DNA from: Cellulosimicrobium sp. ES-005
GTDB taxonomy: Bacteria; Actinomycetota; Actinomycetes; Actinomycetales; Cellulomonadaceae
NCBI RefSeq assembly: GCF_040448685.1
Contig: NZ_CP159290.1
Location: 1,550,001 to 1,614,000, forward strand
Reading direction: 5' to 3'
Length of the DNA stretch: 64,000 bases
A program made the position numbers and the translations under genes. The notes below the pieces were generated by a model that had not been told where the DNA came from, did no database searches, and saw only the letters and a program-made list of their open reading frames with translations. Positions 24,179 to 34,573 of this stretch are shown here, piece by piece (the stretch's first letter is position 1; each line of letters begins with the position of its first letter).

Positions 24179-24215
24179 ACGGGCGGGTCGGCGCGGGTGA
24201 CGCCGACCCGCCCGT
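24179..24215 (-). terminator. Strong hairpin between acpP and fabF (attenuator-like)
   Basis: A perfect 15-bp stem (24179-24193 with 24201-24215) and 7-nt loop lie downstream of acpP (stop 24242) and upstream of fabF. Partial termination or a 3' RNA-stabilising effect here would raise acpP mRNA over fabF. This would suit the high demand for ACP. There is no second promoter that I can point to. Confidence 0.7.
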
Positions 24216-24241
24216 GGGCCTGCGAAGCAGGCGGGGCGTGC

Positions 24242-24490
24242 TCAGGCCTGGGCGCCCGTGATGAAGGACACGGCGTCGCCGACCGTCGTGAGGTTCTTGA
24301 CCTCGTCGTCCGGGATGCGGACCCCGAACTTGTCCTCGGCGTGCGTGACGATCGTCATCATCGACAGCGAGTCGATGTCGAGGTCGTCGGTGAAGGACTT
24401 CTCGAGCGCGACGGCGTCGGTCGGCAGACCCGTCTCCTCGGCGACGATCTCCGCGAGGCCGGCGAGGACTTCCTGCTCGGTGTAAGCCAT
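24242..24490 (-). CDS. acpP: Acyl carrier protein
   Basis: The product is 82 residues, starting MAYTEQEVLAGLAEIVAEET. The phosphopantetheine site is Ser41 in DLDIDSLSMM. The acidic helix II (SMMTIVTHAEDKFGVRIPDD) and the helix-III segment KNLTTVGDAVSFI are typical. ACP carries the growing acyl chain between FAS-II enzymes. The ATG has GGAG-like bases just upstream (AAGGAGAAACC). It lies 164 bp after fabH; that gap is structured, with arms 24583-24591/24631-24639 and an inner CCTCCC/GGGAGG hairpin, and may hold a separate promoter. Confidence 0.96.
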   Translation of the reverse strand: MAYTEQEVLAGLAEIVAEETGLPTDAVALEKSFTDDLDIDSLSMMTIVTHAEDKFGVRIPDDEVKNLTTVGDAVSFITGAQA

Positions 24491-24654
24491 GGTTTCTCCT
24501 TGTCGTGGGGCCGGCGGCGACCGGTCCCGGTGGCGGTGCCCGGGTGGGTGTCCCGGGCGGTACAGCGATAGACGGTGCGTGCGACGGACGGGTCCGCCGA
24601 CGGCGTGGGTCCTCCCGCGGGGGAGGTCGGCCGTCCGTCCAGGGTGATTCTCCC

Positions 24655-25662
24655 CTACGGCAGGACGACCACCTGCGCCGCGTAGACCAGCCCGGCGCCG
24701 AACCCGATCTGGAGCGCGAGGTCCCCGGAGCGGACCTGGCCCTCGTCGAGCAGGCGGCGGGTGGCGAGCGGGATCGAGGCGGCCGACGTGTTGCCGGTCT
24801 CCGCGATGTCGCGGGCGACCGCCACGGTGTCGGGGAGCTGGAGCTGCTTGATCATCTGGTCGATGATGCGCATGTTCGCCTGGTGCGGTACGAACGCGCC
24901 GATGTCGCCGGGTGCGACCCCGGCCTCCGCCATGGCCTTGGCCGCGACGGGCGCCATCTGGAACGCGGCCCACTTGAACACGCTCTGCCCGTCCTGGCGC
25001 AGCGTGGGCCACCCGAGCGAGGGGTCCTCGCGCAGGTCCGACCAGGCGTGCGTCTGGCGGATCGCCTGCGCCTTGCCGCCGTCGGACCCCCACACCGTGG
25101 GGCCGATGCCCGGGGTGTCCGACGGGCCGACGACCGCGGCGCCCGCGCCGTCGCCCAGGAGGAACGAGATCGACCGGTCCGTCGGGTCGATGAAGTCGCT
25201 CATCTTCTCGGCGCCGACGACGAGCACGTGCGTGGCGATGCCCGCGCGCACGAGCGCGTCGGCCTGCGCGATCGCGTAGGCGTAGCCCGCGCACGCGGCC
25301 GAGACGTCGAACGCGGCGGCGGGCGTCGCACCGAGGCGCTCGGCGAGCACCGCGGCCGCGGCGGGCGTCTGGTGGAAGTACGTGACCGTGGAGACGATGA
25401 CGGCGTCGACGTCGGCGCCCTGGAGCCCCGCGCGGGCGAGCGCGTCGCGCGCCGCCGCCTCGGACAGGTCGAGCACGTCGACGTCGGCCCCGGCGCGGCG
25501 GCGCGTCACGATCCCGGTGCGCTGGCGGATCCACTCGTCGGACGAGTCGATCGGCCCGGCGATGTCGTCGTTCGTGACGACGTTCTCGCCGCGCACGCCA
25601 CCGATCGCGAGGATCCGCGAGAACGCCGGGCCGGTGGCCTGGCGCAGCGTCACGCCGCTCAC
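24655..25662 (-). CDS. fabH: Beta-ketoacyl-ACP synthase III
   Basis: The product is 335 residues from the GTG at 25662, which overlaps the fabD stop (GTGA). The triad is Cys124 (SAACAGYAYA), His260 (FVPHQANMRI) and Asn291 (ETGNTSAAS). FabH starts fatty acid synthesis by condensing an acyl-CoA primer with malonyl-ACP. In organisms that make branched fatty acids, such as this group, it favours branched primers; that cannot be read from the sequence here. Translational coupling to fabD supports co-expression. Confidence 0.94.
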   Translation of the reverse strand: MSGVTLRQATGPAFSRILAIGGVRGENVVTNDDIAGPIDSSDEWIRQRTGIVTRRRAGADVDVLDLSEAAARDALARAGLQGADVDAVIVSTVTYFHQTPAAAAVLAERLGATPAAAFDVSAACAGYAYAIAQADALVRAGIATHVLVVGAEKMSDFIDPTDRSISFLLGDGAGAAVVGPSDTPGIGPTVWGSDGGKAQAIRQTHAWSDLREDPSLGWPTLRQDGQSVFKWAAFQMAPVAAKAMAEAGVAPGDIGAFVPHQANMRIIDQMIKQLQLPDTVAVARDIAETGNTSAASIPLATRRLLDEGQVRSGDLALQIGFGAGLVYAAQVVVLP

Positions 25663-26648
25663 GCGTCGTCGCCCGGGGCAGGTGCGCCGCCCACGACGGA
25701 GTGGCGGGCGATCAGGTCGCGGGCCGCCTCGACGTCGTCGGGCGACTTCACGGCCACCGACTCCACGCCCTTGAGCGTGCGGCGCGCGAGGCCCGTGAGG
25801 ACACCGCCCGGCGCGAGCTCGAGGATCGCGGTGACGCCCAGCTCGGCGAGCGTCTCCTGGCACAGGTCCCAGCGCACGGGCGCGGCGATCTGCGCGGTGA
25901 GGCGCCGGACGACGTCGCGTGCCTTGCCGGACGTGCTGCCCTCGATGTCGATGGTCGCGTACGACTCGCCGTCGGCGTTCGAGAGGAACGGCAGGCGCGG
26001 GTCGGTGACGTCCCACGCCGCGGCGACCGGCTCGAACTCCTCGAGCGCGGGCTGCATGAACGGCGTGTGGAACGCCCCGGCGACCTGGAGCGGGATGACG
26101 CGCGCCTTGGCGGGCGGGTTCTCGGCGAGCGCCGCGAGGTGGTCGAGCGCCCCGGCGGCGACGACCTGGCCGCCGCCGTTGACGTTCGCCGGCCACAGGT
26201 GCGCGGCCTCGATCGCGGCGAGGACCTCCTCGGGGTCGCCCCCGACGACCGCGCTCATGCCGGTGGGCGTCGCGGCGGCGGCCGCGGCCATGGCGCGCGC
26301 ACGGTGCGCGACGAGCCCGACCGCGCCGACGTCGGTCAGCGCGCCCGCGACCGCGGCGGCGGCGAGCTCCCCGACCGAGTGGCCCGCGGTCACGTCGACG
26401 ACGTCGGCGGTGTCGCGGCCGTCGAGGATCGCCCGCAGGGCGACGAGCGACGACGCGACGATGAGCGGCTGGGCGACCGCGGTGTCACGGATCGTGTCGG
26501 CGTCGGACTCCGTCCCGTGCGCGCGCAGGTCGAGGCTCGCGGCCTCGCCGAACGCGGCGACCTGGTCGGCGACGCCGGGCAGCTCGAGCCAGGGGGCGAG
26601 CATTCCGGGGGACTGGGAGCCCTGTCCAGGGCACAAGACGGCGAGCAC
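25659..26648 (-). CDS. fabD: Malonyl-CoA:ACP transacylase
   Basis: The product is 329 residues from a GTG at 26648 (VLAVLCPGQGSQSPGMLAPW). The nucleophile is Ser91 in AGHSVGELAA, and the partner His194 is in GAFHTPFM; the oxyanion motif PGQGSQ is at 7-12. It moves malonyl from CoA to ACP for FAS-II. It is the first gene of the operon and lies 132 bp from the FasR gene on the same strand. The C-terminal end SVVGGAPAPGDDA is a flexible tail. Confidence 0.95.
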   Translation of the reverse strand: MLAVLCPGQGSQSPGMLAPWLELPGVADQVAAFGEAASLDLRAHGTESDADTIRDTAVAQPLIVASSLVALRAILDGRDTADVVDVTAGHSVGELAAAAVAGALTDVGAVGLVAHRARAMAAAAAATPTGMSAVVGGDPEEVLAAIEAAHLWPANVNGGGQVVAAGALDHLAALAENPPAKARVIPLQVAGAFHTPFMQPALEEFEPVAAAWDVTDPRLPFLSNADGESYATIDIEGSTSGKARDVVRRLTAQIAAPVRWDLCQETLAELGVTAILELAPGGVLTGLARRTLKGVESVAVKSPDDVEAARDLIARHSVVGGAPAPGDDA

Positions 26649-26699
26649 CCGTCAACTGTGCCAACCCGCTGCTCCCGCGCCACGTCACGACCCGCACCA

Positions 26700-26713
26700 A
26701 CCTTGCGGAAGGT
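26700..26713. promoter_or_regulatory. Inverted repeat in the fasR-fabD gap, candidate FasR operator
   Basis: ACCTT-GCGG-AAGGT (5-bp arms, 4-bp spacer) lies 52 bp upstream of the fabD start in the 132-bp gap. FasR of Streptomyces is known to bind upstream of fabD and to activate the operon. The exact sequence of its site is not recalled, so this palindrome is only a candidate. Confidence 0.4.
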
Positions 26714-26780
26714 GATTGTGCCGAACCTACAAGGCGACCCGGACGGCGCACCCCACGAGCGCCGCTCCGCCCGCCCGGGC

Positions 26781-27980
26781 TCAGCGCGCGGTGGAGAGCT
26801 GCCCGAGGGCGAGCGCGACCTGCAGGACGAACGACTCGCGCGCGTCGAGCGGGTCCCACCCGGTGATCTCGGAGACCTTGCGCAGGCGGTAGCGCACCGT
26901 GTTGGGGTGCACGTACAGCGAGCGGGCCGCCGCCTCGAGCGACCGTCCCGTGCCGAGGTAGGCCGACAGGGTCTCGAGCACGGATCCCGTCGCCTCCGCG
27001 AGCGGCCGGTACGCCTGCGCGACGAGCGTGCGGCGCGCGGTCGTGTCGCCCGTGAGCACGCGTTCGGGGAGCAGGTCGTCCGCGAGGACCGGGCGCGGTG
27101 CCTGGGGCCACGCCGGTGCGGCCCGCAGGCCCGCGAGCGCGGCCTGGGCCGAGCGCGCCGCCTCCTCCAGGCCGGGGACGGTCGGGCCGATGACGACGGG
27201 GCCGGGCCCGAACCGCGGCAGGAGCGACGCGGCCGCGGCCTGCAGGTCGCCCTCCCCGCCGAGGACGAGGACGAGGCGGTCGCCGTGGATGCCCACGAGC
27301 GCGTCGCCCGCCGCGCGGCGCGTCGCGCGGCGCAGCTCGGCCGTGCGCACCTCGTCGAGCGTCGAGGCGATCGTCCCCGCCATGACCAGGGTCGGGCCGT
27401 GGCCGCCCCAGCCGAGCGCCGAGACGCGCGAGCGCAGCGAGTCGTCGCCGTCGCCGCGGATCAGCGCGTCGACGACGAGGGCCTCGAGGCGCGCGTCCCA
27501 CGCGCCGCGGACCTCCGCGGCGCGCGCGTAGACCTCGGCCGCGGAGAACGCGACCTCGCGCGAGTAGCGCAGGACCGCCTCGCGCAGGTCGCGCTCGCCA
27601 CCCGGGGCCGCGAGCTGGTCGGAGTAGGCCTCGACGACCTCGACGACGATGCGGACGAGCTGGAGCGTGTTCTGCAGCGAGATCGAGCGGGTCAGCTCCG
27701 GAGGGGCGGCCGCGAAGATGTCGCTCACGCCGTGCGGCGGGGCCAGCGGGTCGGCGTACCAGGTGACGAAGGCGGTGATGCCGGACTGCGCCACGAGACC
27801 GACGTACGAGCGGTCCTCGGCCGGCAGCTCGCGGTACCAGGGGATCTCGTCGTCCAGGCGGCGCAGGGCCGCGGACATGAGCAGACCGCTCCCGTCGCGC
27901 AGGCGCTGGAGGTTGTCCGCGTTGCCCGTCGGGCCGCTCGGGGCGGACGCGCTCGCGGGCGTCCTGGGGGTGGCCGTCAC
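26781..27980 (-). CDS. fasR: PucR-family fatty acid synthesis regulator (FasR)
   Basis: The product is 399 residues from a GTG at 27980. The C-terminus (about 335-399) carries the PucR-type HTH: LSAYLGTGRSLEAAARSLYV, then HPNTVRYRLRKVSEITGWDP. The middle is a GGDEF-related fold without catalytic motifs (LVGIHGDRLVLVLGGEG). Position directly upstream of fabD and on the same strand matches fasR of Streptomyces and its mycobacterial homologue. FasR activates FAS-II gene expression in response to acyl-CoA status. Confidence 0.88.
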   Translation of the reverse strand: MTATPRTPASASAPSGPTGNADNLQRLRDGSGLLMSAALRRLDDEIPWYRELPAEDRSYVGLVAQSGITAFVTWYADPLAPPHGVSDIFAAAPPELTRSISLQNTLQLVRIVVEVVEAYSDQLAAPGGERDLREAVLRYSREVAFSAAEVYARAAEVRGAWDARLEALVVDALIRGDGDDSLRSRVSALGWGGHGPTLVMAGTIASTLDEVRTAELRRATRRAAGDALVGIHGDRLVLVLGGEGDLQAAAASLLPRFGPGPVVIGPTVPGLEEAARSAQAALAGLRAAPAWPQAPRPVLADDLLPERVLTGDTTARRTLVAQAYRPLAEATGSVLETLSAYLGTGRSLEAAARSLYVHPNTVRYRLRKVSEITGWDPLDARESFVLQVALALGQLSTAR

Positions 27981-28112
27981 GCGCCGAGCATACGGTCCGC
28001 GCTTGTGGACAGTCCACAAAGGGCCGCGCCCGCACACGAGCCCGCGCGGAGCCCGACGGCGTCCGACCCGGGCCGCTGGGTGAGCGTCCGGACGACCCGC
28101 TAGGGTCGGGAC

Positions 28113-28799
28113 ATGGCCCTCATGCCCCGACTCCGCCAGCTCATGCGTCGGCCGACGTCCGCGTCGACCGTCGGCACGCGCCGCCCGCGGTCCCGGGAGA
28201 AGCGCGGAGACACGGTCCACGAGGACGCCCTGCGGGCGATGCTCGTCGACGACCCCAACGACGAGCGCGCGTTCCGGGCGCTCGCCGAGCTGGTCCGGCG
28301 CCGCGCCGCCGAGGGGCCGGCCGCGGACGACCCGCTCGCCGCGCCCGCGGACGAGACGGAGAAGCAGCGCGCCGCGGACCTCGCGGTCTGGGCGCTCGCG
28401 GAGGAGCTCGCCGGGCACCCCAAGGGGTGGTACCCGCTCGTCGAGCTGGGGCGGCTGTCCCTCGACGACGACCAGGAGGCCGCGCTGCGCCGGTTCGCCA
28501 CCGCGGCCGAGCGCGACCCGTCCGGCCGCGCGCTCGCACAGTCGATGGAGGTGCTGCGCACCGCGGGCCTGCCCGTCGAGGCGCTGGGCCTGGGCGTCGG
28601 GCACTGGCGCGCGCGCGAGCACGAGCCGGAGGTCGGGCGCCAGCTCGTCCTCGCGGCGATCGAGGCCGACCGTCCCCTCGAGGCGCGGCACCACCTGGAG
28701 TCGCTGGTCGAGTACGGCGACCCTCAAGGTGTGGCGTCCCTGCGCACGGACCTCGAGCGCACCGTCGCGCAGGCCGAGCAGCACCGCGCCGGGACCTGA
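28113..28799 (+). CDS. Conserved hypothetical protein, TPR-like
   Basis: The product is 228 residues, starting MALMPRLRQLMRRPTSASTV. After a basic N-terminus it is all-helical: VHEDALRAMLVDDPNDERAF, RALAELVRRRAAEG, GWYPLVELGRLSLDDDQEAA, then LRRFATAAERDPSGRALAQS. The helix pairs look like degenerate tetratricopeptide repeats, so it may be a scaffold. No catalytic residues are visible. It is divergent from fasR and followed by a strong hairpin shared with aceE. I do not recognise a named family. Confidence 0.75.
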   Translation: MALMPRLRQLMRRPTSASTVGTRRPRSREKRGDTVHEDALRAMLVDDPNDERAFRALAELVRRRAAEGPAADDPLAAPADETEKQRAADLAVWALAEELAGHPKGWYPLVELGRLSLDDDQEAALRRFATAAERDPSGRALAQSMEVLRTAGLPVEALGLGVGHWRAREHEPEVGRQLVLAAIEADRPLEARHHLESLVEYGDPQGVASLRTDLERTVAQAEQHRAGT

Positions 28800-28865
28800 C
28801 CCGCGCCGCCCGGGCGAGGACGCGGCGCGGGACCGCCGCGGCGCCGTCGGGCCGCCTACCTGCCC

Positions 28866-28913
28866 GCACGACGACGGCCGGTCACCCCGCGGGGCGACCG
28901 GCCGTCGTCGTGC
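28866..28913. terminator. Bidirectional hairpin terminator
   Basis: A perfect 18-bp stem (28866-28883 with 28896-28913) has a loop that contains its own CCCCGCGGGG palindrome. It lies between the stop of the TPR-like gene (28799) and the stop of aceE (28930), which are convergent, and can end both transcripts. Confidence 0.88.
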
Positions 28914-28929
28914 TACCGGGCGGGGACCG

Positions 28930-31692
<2,763 letters not shown>

Positions 31693-31833
31693 CAGCAACC
31701 TCATATCTCGTCGGATGCCGGGCGCACGGCCGCGCGGTACACGGCCGACACCCGTCTCGGGGCCACTCCGGGCACGCGGCCGCGGCCGCTGGTGGCGACC
31801 GCGCCTCTTCACGAGACCAGGGTGGTCTACCCA

Positions 31834-31845
31834 TTGTGTTCACAA
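31834..31845. promoter_or_regulatory. Palindrome upstream of aceE, candidate operator
   Basis: TTGTG-TT-CACAA is a 12-bp palindrome 142 bp upstream of the aceE start. It lies in the 420-bp divergent gap (31705-32124) between aceE and the DUF3052 gene, which has no gene. The shape suits a GntR-type or CRP/FNR-type dimer, either of which could match aceE to carbon supply. No clear -10/-35 pair could be assigned on either strand of the gap. Confidence 0.35.
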
Positions 31846-32124
31846 CGCGCGCGTAAGTCACACCATCGGGTGGTCAAGAGGGCGTGATTTCGGCGACACG
31901 GCCGGGAGGGGAGGTGTCCCGGCGTCGTGCGGGTGCGGTGCCCGACGGCGGTCCGGGCACCACGTGCCCGGCCGGTGTCCGTGGGAGGCACCTTGCCAAG
32001 CAACGGATCCTCCGGTGGGCTACCTTTGCCAGACACGGCAGGTCGTCGTGCGCGCGGGCGTCCGCCCGCGCGTCGGTCGGCCCGCCGCACGGACGGACAG
32101 GACGAGGAAAGGAACGACACGACA

Positions 32125-32538
32125 GTGACCGACACCGCAGGGCCCAGCGGGGCGGACCGCCTGGGGTTCGCGCCCGGCAACGTGGTGCAGGAGTTCGGCT
32201 GGTCGGAGGACGTCGACGACGACCTGCGCGGTGAGCTCGAGGAGCTCGTCGGCGGCGAGCTCGTGGACGAGGACTACGACGACGTCACCGACGGCGTGAT
32301 CGTGTGGTTCCGTGAGGACGACGGCGACCTCACCGACCTGCTCGTGGACGTCCAGACCGTGCTCGACGACGGCGGCCTCATCTGGGTGCTCACGCCCAAG
32401 CCGGGCCGGTCCGGGCACGTGGGCCACAACGACATCCAGGAGGCCGCGACCACGGCCGGGCTGCACGCGACGAGCACGTTCGCCATCGCGCCCGACTGGT
32501 CCGCGACGAAGCTCGGGACCCGTGGCCGCGGTCGCTGA
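32125..32538 (+). CDS. DUF3052 family protein
   Basis: The product is 137 residues from a GTG at 32125 (VTDTAGPSGADRLGFAPGNV). The segment VQEFGWSEDVDDDLRGELEE, then VTDGVIVWFREDDGDLTDLL and LIWVLTPKPGRSGHVGHNDI, is the DUF3052 signature. The fold resembles a small Rossmann-like methyltransferase remnant without a cofactor motif. It is found next to ahpE in many actinobacteria, including mycobacteria. Here its 3' end overlaps the peroxiredoxin gene start by 17 bp, so the two are co-translated. Function is unknown. Confidence 0.88.
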   Translation: MTDTAGPSGADRLGFAPGNVVQEFGWSEDVDDDLRGELEELVGGELVDEDYDDVTDGVIVWFREDDGDLTDLLVDVQTVLDDGGLIWVLTPKPGRSGHVGHNDIQEAATTAGLHATSTFAIAPDWSATKLGTRGRGR

Positions 32539-33025
32539 CGGCGCGAGCGCACCGACCGTCGGGGGCGCGGTGCGTCCTGGTCCGGGGGACCCGGCGCCCG
32601 ACTTCACGCTGCCCGACACGCACGGCACGCCCGTCCACCTCGCCGACCTGCGCGGCGGCCCGGTGCTCCTCGTGTTCTACCCGTTCGCGTTCTCCGGCAT
32701 CTGCACGGGCGAGCTCTGCGAGCTGCGGGACAACCTCGAGGACTTCGAGGCCGCCGGCGTGACCCTGCTGGGCATCTCCTGCGACTCGGTGTTCACGCAG
32801 AAGGCGTGGGCGGCCCAGGAGGGCTTCGAGTTCGACCTCCTCTCCGACTTCTGGCCCCACGGCGACGTCGCCCGCGCCTACGGCGTGCTGGACGAGGAGA
32901 ACGGCCTCGCCCTGCGCGGCTCGTTCCTGCTCGACGCCGACGGGATCGTGCGCTGGTCCGTCGTCAACCCGCGCGGGCAGCGCCGCGACCTCGACGGCTA
33001 CCGGCGGGCGCTCGAACAGCTCTGA
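32522..33025 (+). CDS. ahpE: AhpE-type peroxiredoxin
   Basis: The product is 167 residues if it starts at GTG 32522; GTG 32570 would give a family-like N-terminus (VRPGPGDPAPDFTL). The peroxidatic Cys61 is in FYPFAFSGICTGELCEL, and the LLSDFWPHGDVARAYGV segment is nearly the AhpE consensus. It reduces peroxides and peroxynitrite in the cytosol. Unlike 1-Cys AhpE of Mycobacterium, a second Cys66 follows five residues after the peroxidatic one. That could change how the sulfenic acid is resolved. Confidence 0.9.
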   Translation: MAAVADGASAPTVGGAVRPGPGDPAPDFTLPDTHGTPVHLADLRGGPVLLVFYPFAFSGICTGELCELRDNLEDFEAAGVTLLGISCDSVFTQKAWAAQEGFEFDLLSDFWPHGDVARAYGVLDEENGLALRGSFLLDADGIVRWSVVNPRGQRRDLDGYRRALEQL

Positions 33026-33146
33026 CGCGGCGCACCGCGTCGATGAGCGAGGCGGAGCGGCCGACGGTGGTCCTCGCGTGGGCCGTCACGACCCGGCGTG
33101 GCCGGTGGCGGGGTGCGCACCCGGTAGGCTGTGCTCCGCTGTTCCG

Positions 33147-33223
33147 GGGCCTGTAGCTCAGTTGGTTAGAGCGCCACGCTTACACCGTGGATGTCGGGGG
33201 TTCGAGTCCCTCCGGGCCCACCA
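33147..33223 (+). tRNA. tRNA-Val (TAC)
   Basis: Acceptor stem GGGCCTG/CGGGCCC, D arm TAGCTCAGTTGGTTAGAGC, anticodon arm CCACGCTTACACCGTGG with TAC, T arm CGGGGGTTCGAGTCCCTCC, discriminator A. The 3' CCA is encoded (33221-33223), unlike the other two tRNAs in the window. Confidence 0.96.
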
Positions 33224-33553
33224 CCAAGGGCAAAGTGACGTTGCCATGCGGGCTGGCCGACGGCGTGCGAATCGACGAAGTTGCGCGACGCGCACGCCAT
33301 CGCCATGTGTGCGCCTCGTTCGTCACGGTGGAACCGTGGTCACGGGTTTGCACCGATGTGGCGCTGAGACGTTGGCCAGGTTCGGCGGGACGATGGCCAG
33401 GTCCAGTGCGGTGACCGCTGCTGGGGCGCCCTGCTGTGGTCCGAGACGACCCATTGACTTCATCCGTGCAGGCCAGCGCCGACATCTGGAGTTATTGATT
33501 GCCGGCGCCTAGGATTTCGCACGACCGCCGATGCGGCGGCTACGTACTAGTGG
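33224..33553. other. Gene-poor patch downstream of tRNA-Val
   Basis: This 330-bp stretch holds no coding frame I can support. Base and codon-phase bias are weaker than in the flanking genes and it looks less GC-rich. No copy of the tRNA 3' end was found up to 34.6 kb. It may be a decayed insertion, or it may hold regulatory sequence for the two small genes that follow. Confidence 0.5.
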
Positions 33554-33565
33554 ATGGAACCACCA

Positions 33566-33670
33566 ATGGCGAAGGGTCACCTCTGTCCCGACTGCGGCAC
33601 CTACACGCTCCAGCCGATCAGCACGAACTGGCTTCAGTGCTCTACGTGCAAGGTCAAGCGGCCGCGCTGA
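33566..33670 (+). CDS. 34-residue zinc-ribbon microprotein
   Basis: The ATG at 33566 (alternative ATG 33554 adds four residues) begins MAKGHLCPDCGTYTLQPIST and ends CSTCKVKRPR. Two CxxC pairs (C7/C10 and C25/C28) are spaced 14 residues apart, as in a minimal zinc ribbon. Such ribbons bind nucleic acid or stabilise small adaptor proteins. It is 218 bp upstream of a second gene that also ends in a zinc ribbon. The small size means automatic gene finders may skip it. Confidence 0.6.
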   Translation: MAKGHLCPDCGTYTLQPISTNWLQCSTCKVKRPR

Positions 33671-33888
33671 CGCTGGATCGCCCTCCGCACGGTGAACATC
33701 CCAGGCTCTATGCCTGCTTGGGTAGATGGAGTCGTGGAGTTCGGGGCTCACGCTCCTTCGGGTCGCCTGCTCCGGATCCCGCTCGTCGTCCGTTGGGTTG
33801 CCCTGGTCGCCGCTCCTCCTCGGCTGATGTGGCCTCATGAGCGACGTCGTCCGAGGTGATCGCGGCCGGGCCGGATAGGGTCCTGCGA

Positions 33889-34458
33889 GTGCCGAACACA
33901 AACGCCATCCTGCCCGGTACGTATCGGACCTCGGACGGTTCGCCGGTCCCGTTCTCCGAAGCGCTTCGCATCTGGGTTCCTCTCGCCCACGCCGAGCTCG
34001 TCTCGACCGCGCACCGGTACCACGCCGTCACGACCTACAAGGCGTTGAGCGAGCACGTGCAGGAGCGCTCCGGGATCCGCACGCGCCAGCTCCTCACCAA
34101 CTGGATCGGGAAGCTGCTCGAGCAGGTGGCTGTCGTGGCCAAGGACAACATGGAGCCCCCGCTGACCGCGCTGTGCGTCCGTCAGGACGGCACCATCGGC
34201 GAGGGGTACGCGAAGGCGCCCAAGTTCGTGGACGACATTCCCGGGGACGACATCGAACAGTACGCGGCTGTGCACCGGCTGCTCTGCTATCGCACGTATG
34301 CCGAGGACCTTCCTGCTGACGGCGGGACGCCTGCGCTCACCCAGGCCGTGGTCGATCGGCGGGCGCGAGCCGCAGGACAGGAGCCCAAGAGCCGGCCGAC
34401 GTGCCCCCAGTGCTTCATGGTCCTGCCGTTCACGGGCACCTGCGACGACTGCGGGTGA
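33889..34458 (+). CDS. Unrecognised protein with C-terminal zinc ribbon
   Basis: The product is 189 residues from the GTG at 33889, supported by AGGG 9 nt upstream; GTG 33856 would add 11 residues. The core is alpha/beta: FSEALRIWVPLAHAELVSTA, TYKALSEHVQERSGIRTRQL, LTNWIGKLLEQVAVVAKDNM, then PPLTALCVRQDGTIGEGYAK. The end has CPQCFMVLPFTGTCDDCG, a four-Cys ribbon. I do not recognise a family. The helix-strand pattern with a ribbon could fit a nuclease or a DNA-binding factor of a mobile or defence locus, but no catalytic motif is clear. Confidence 0.72.
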   Translation: MPNTNAILPGTYRTSDGSPVPFSEALRIWVPLAHAELVSTAHRYHAVTTYKALSEHVQERSGIRTRQLLTNWIGKLLEQVAVVAKDNMEPPLTALCVRQDGTIGEGYAKAPKFVDDIPGDDIEQYAAVHRLLCYRTYAEDLPADGGTPALTQAVVDRRARAAGQEPKSRPTCPQCFMVLPFTGTCDDCG

Positions 34459-34573
34459 TCTGATCCGGGGATGACCGCCCTCGACGTGCCGACGGCAGGA
34501 GGCTGCGGTCGTGTCGGCACCGCCCCCTAGCATCGGCCGCACCAGCAGCGACGACGTGACGGTGAGGTAGAGG

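Noticed and set aside
33180-33485. 101-residue minus-strand frame ending GPEGLEPPTSTV
   Set aside because: The end is tRNA-Val read in antisense, a known source of false genes, and the rest shows no codon bias.
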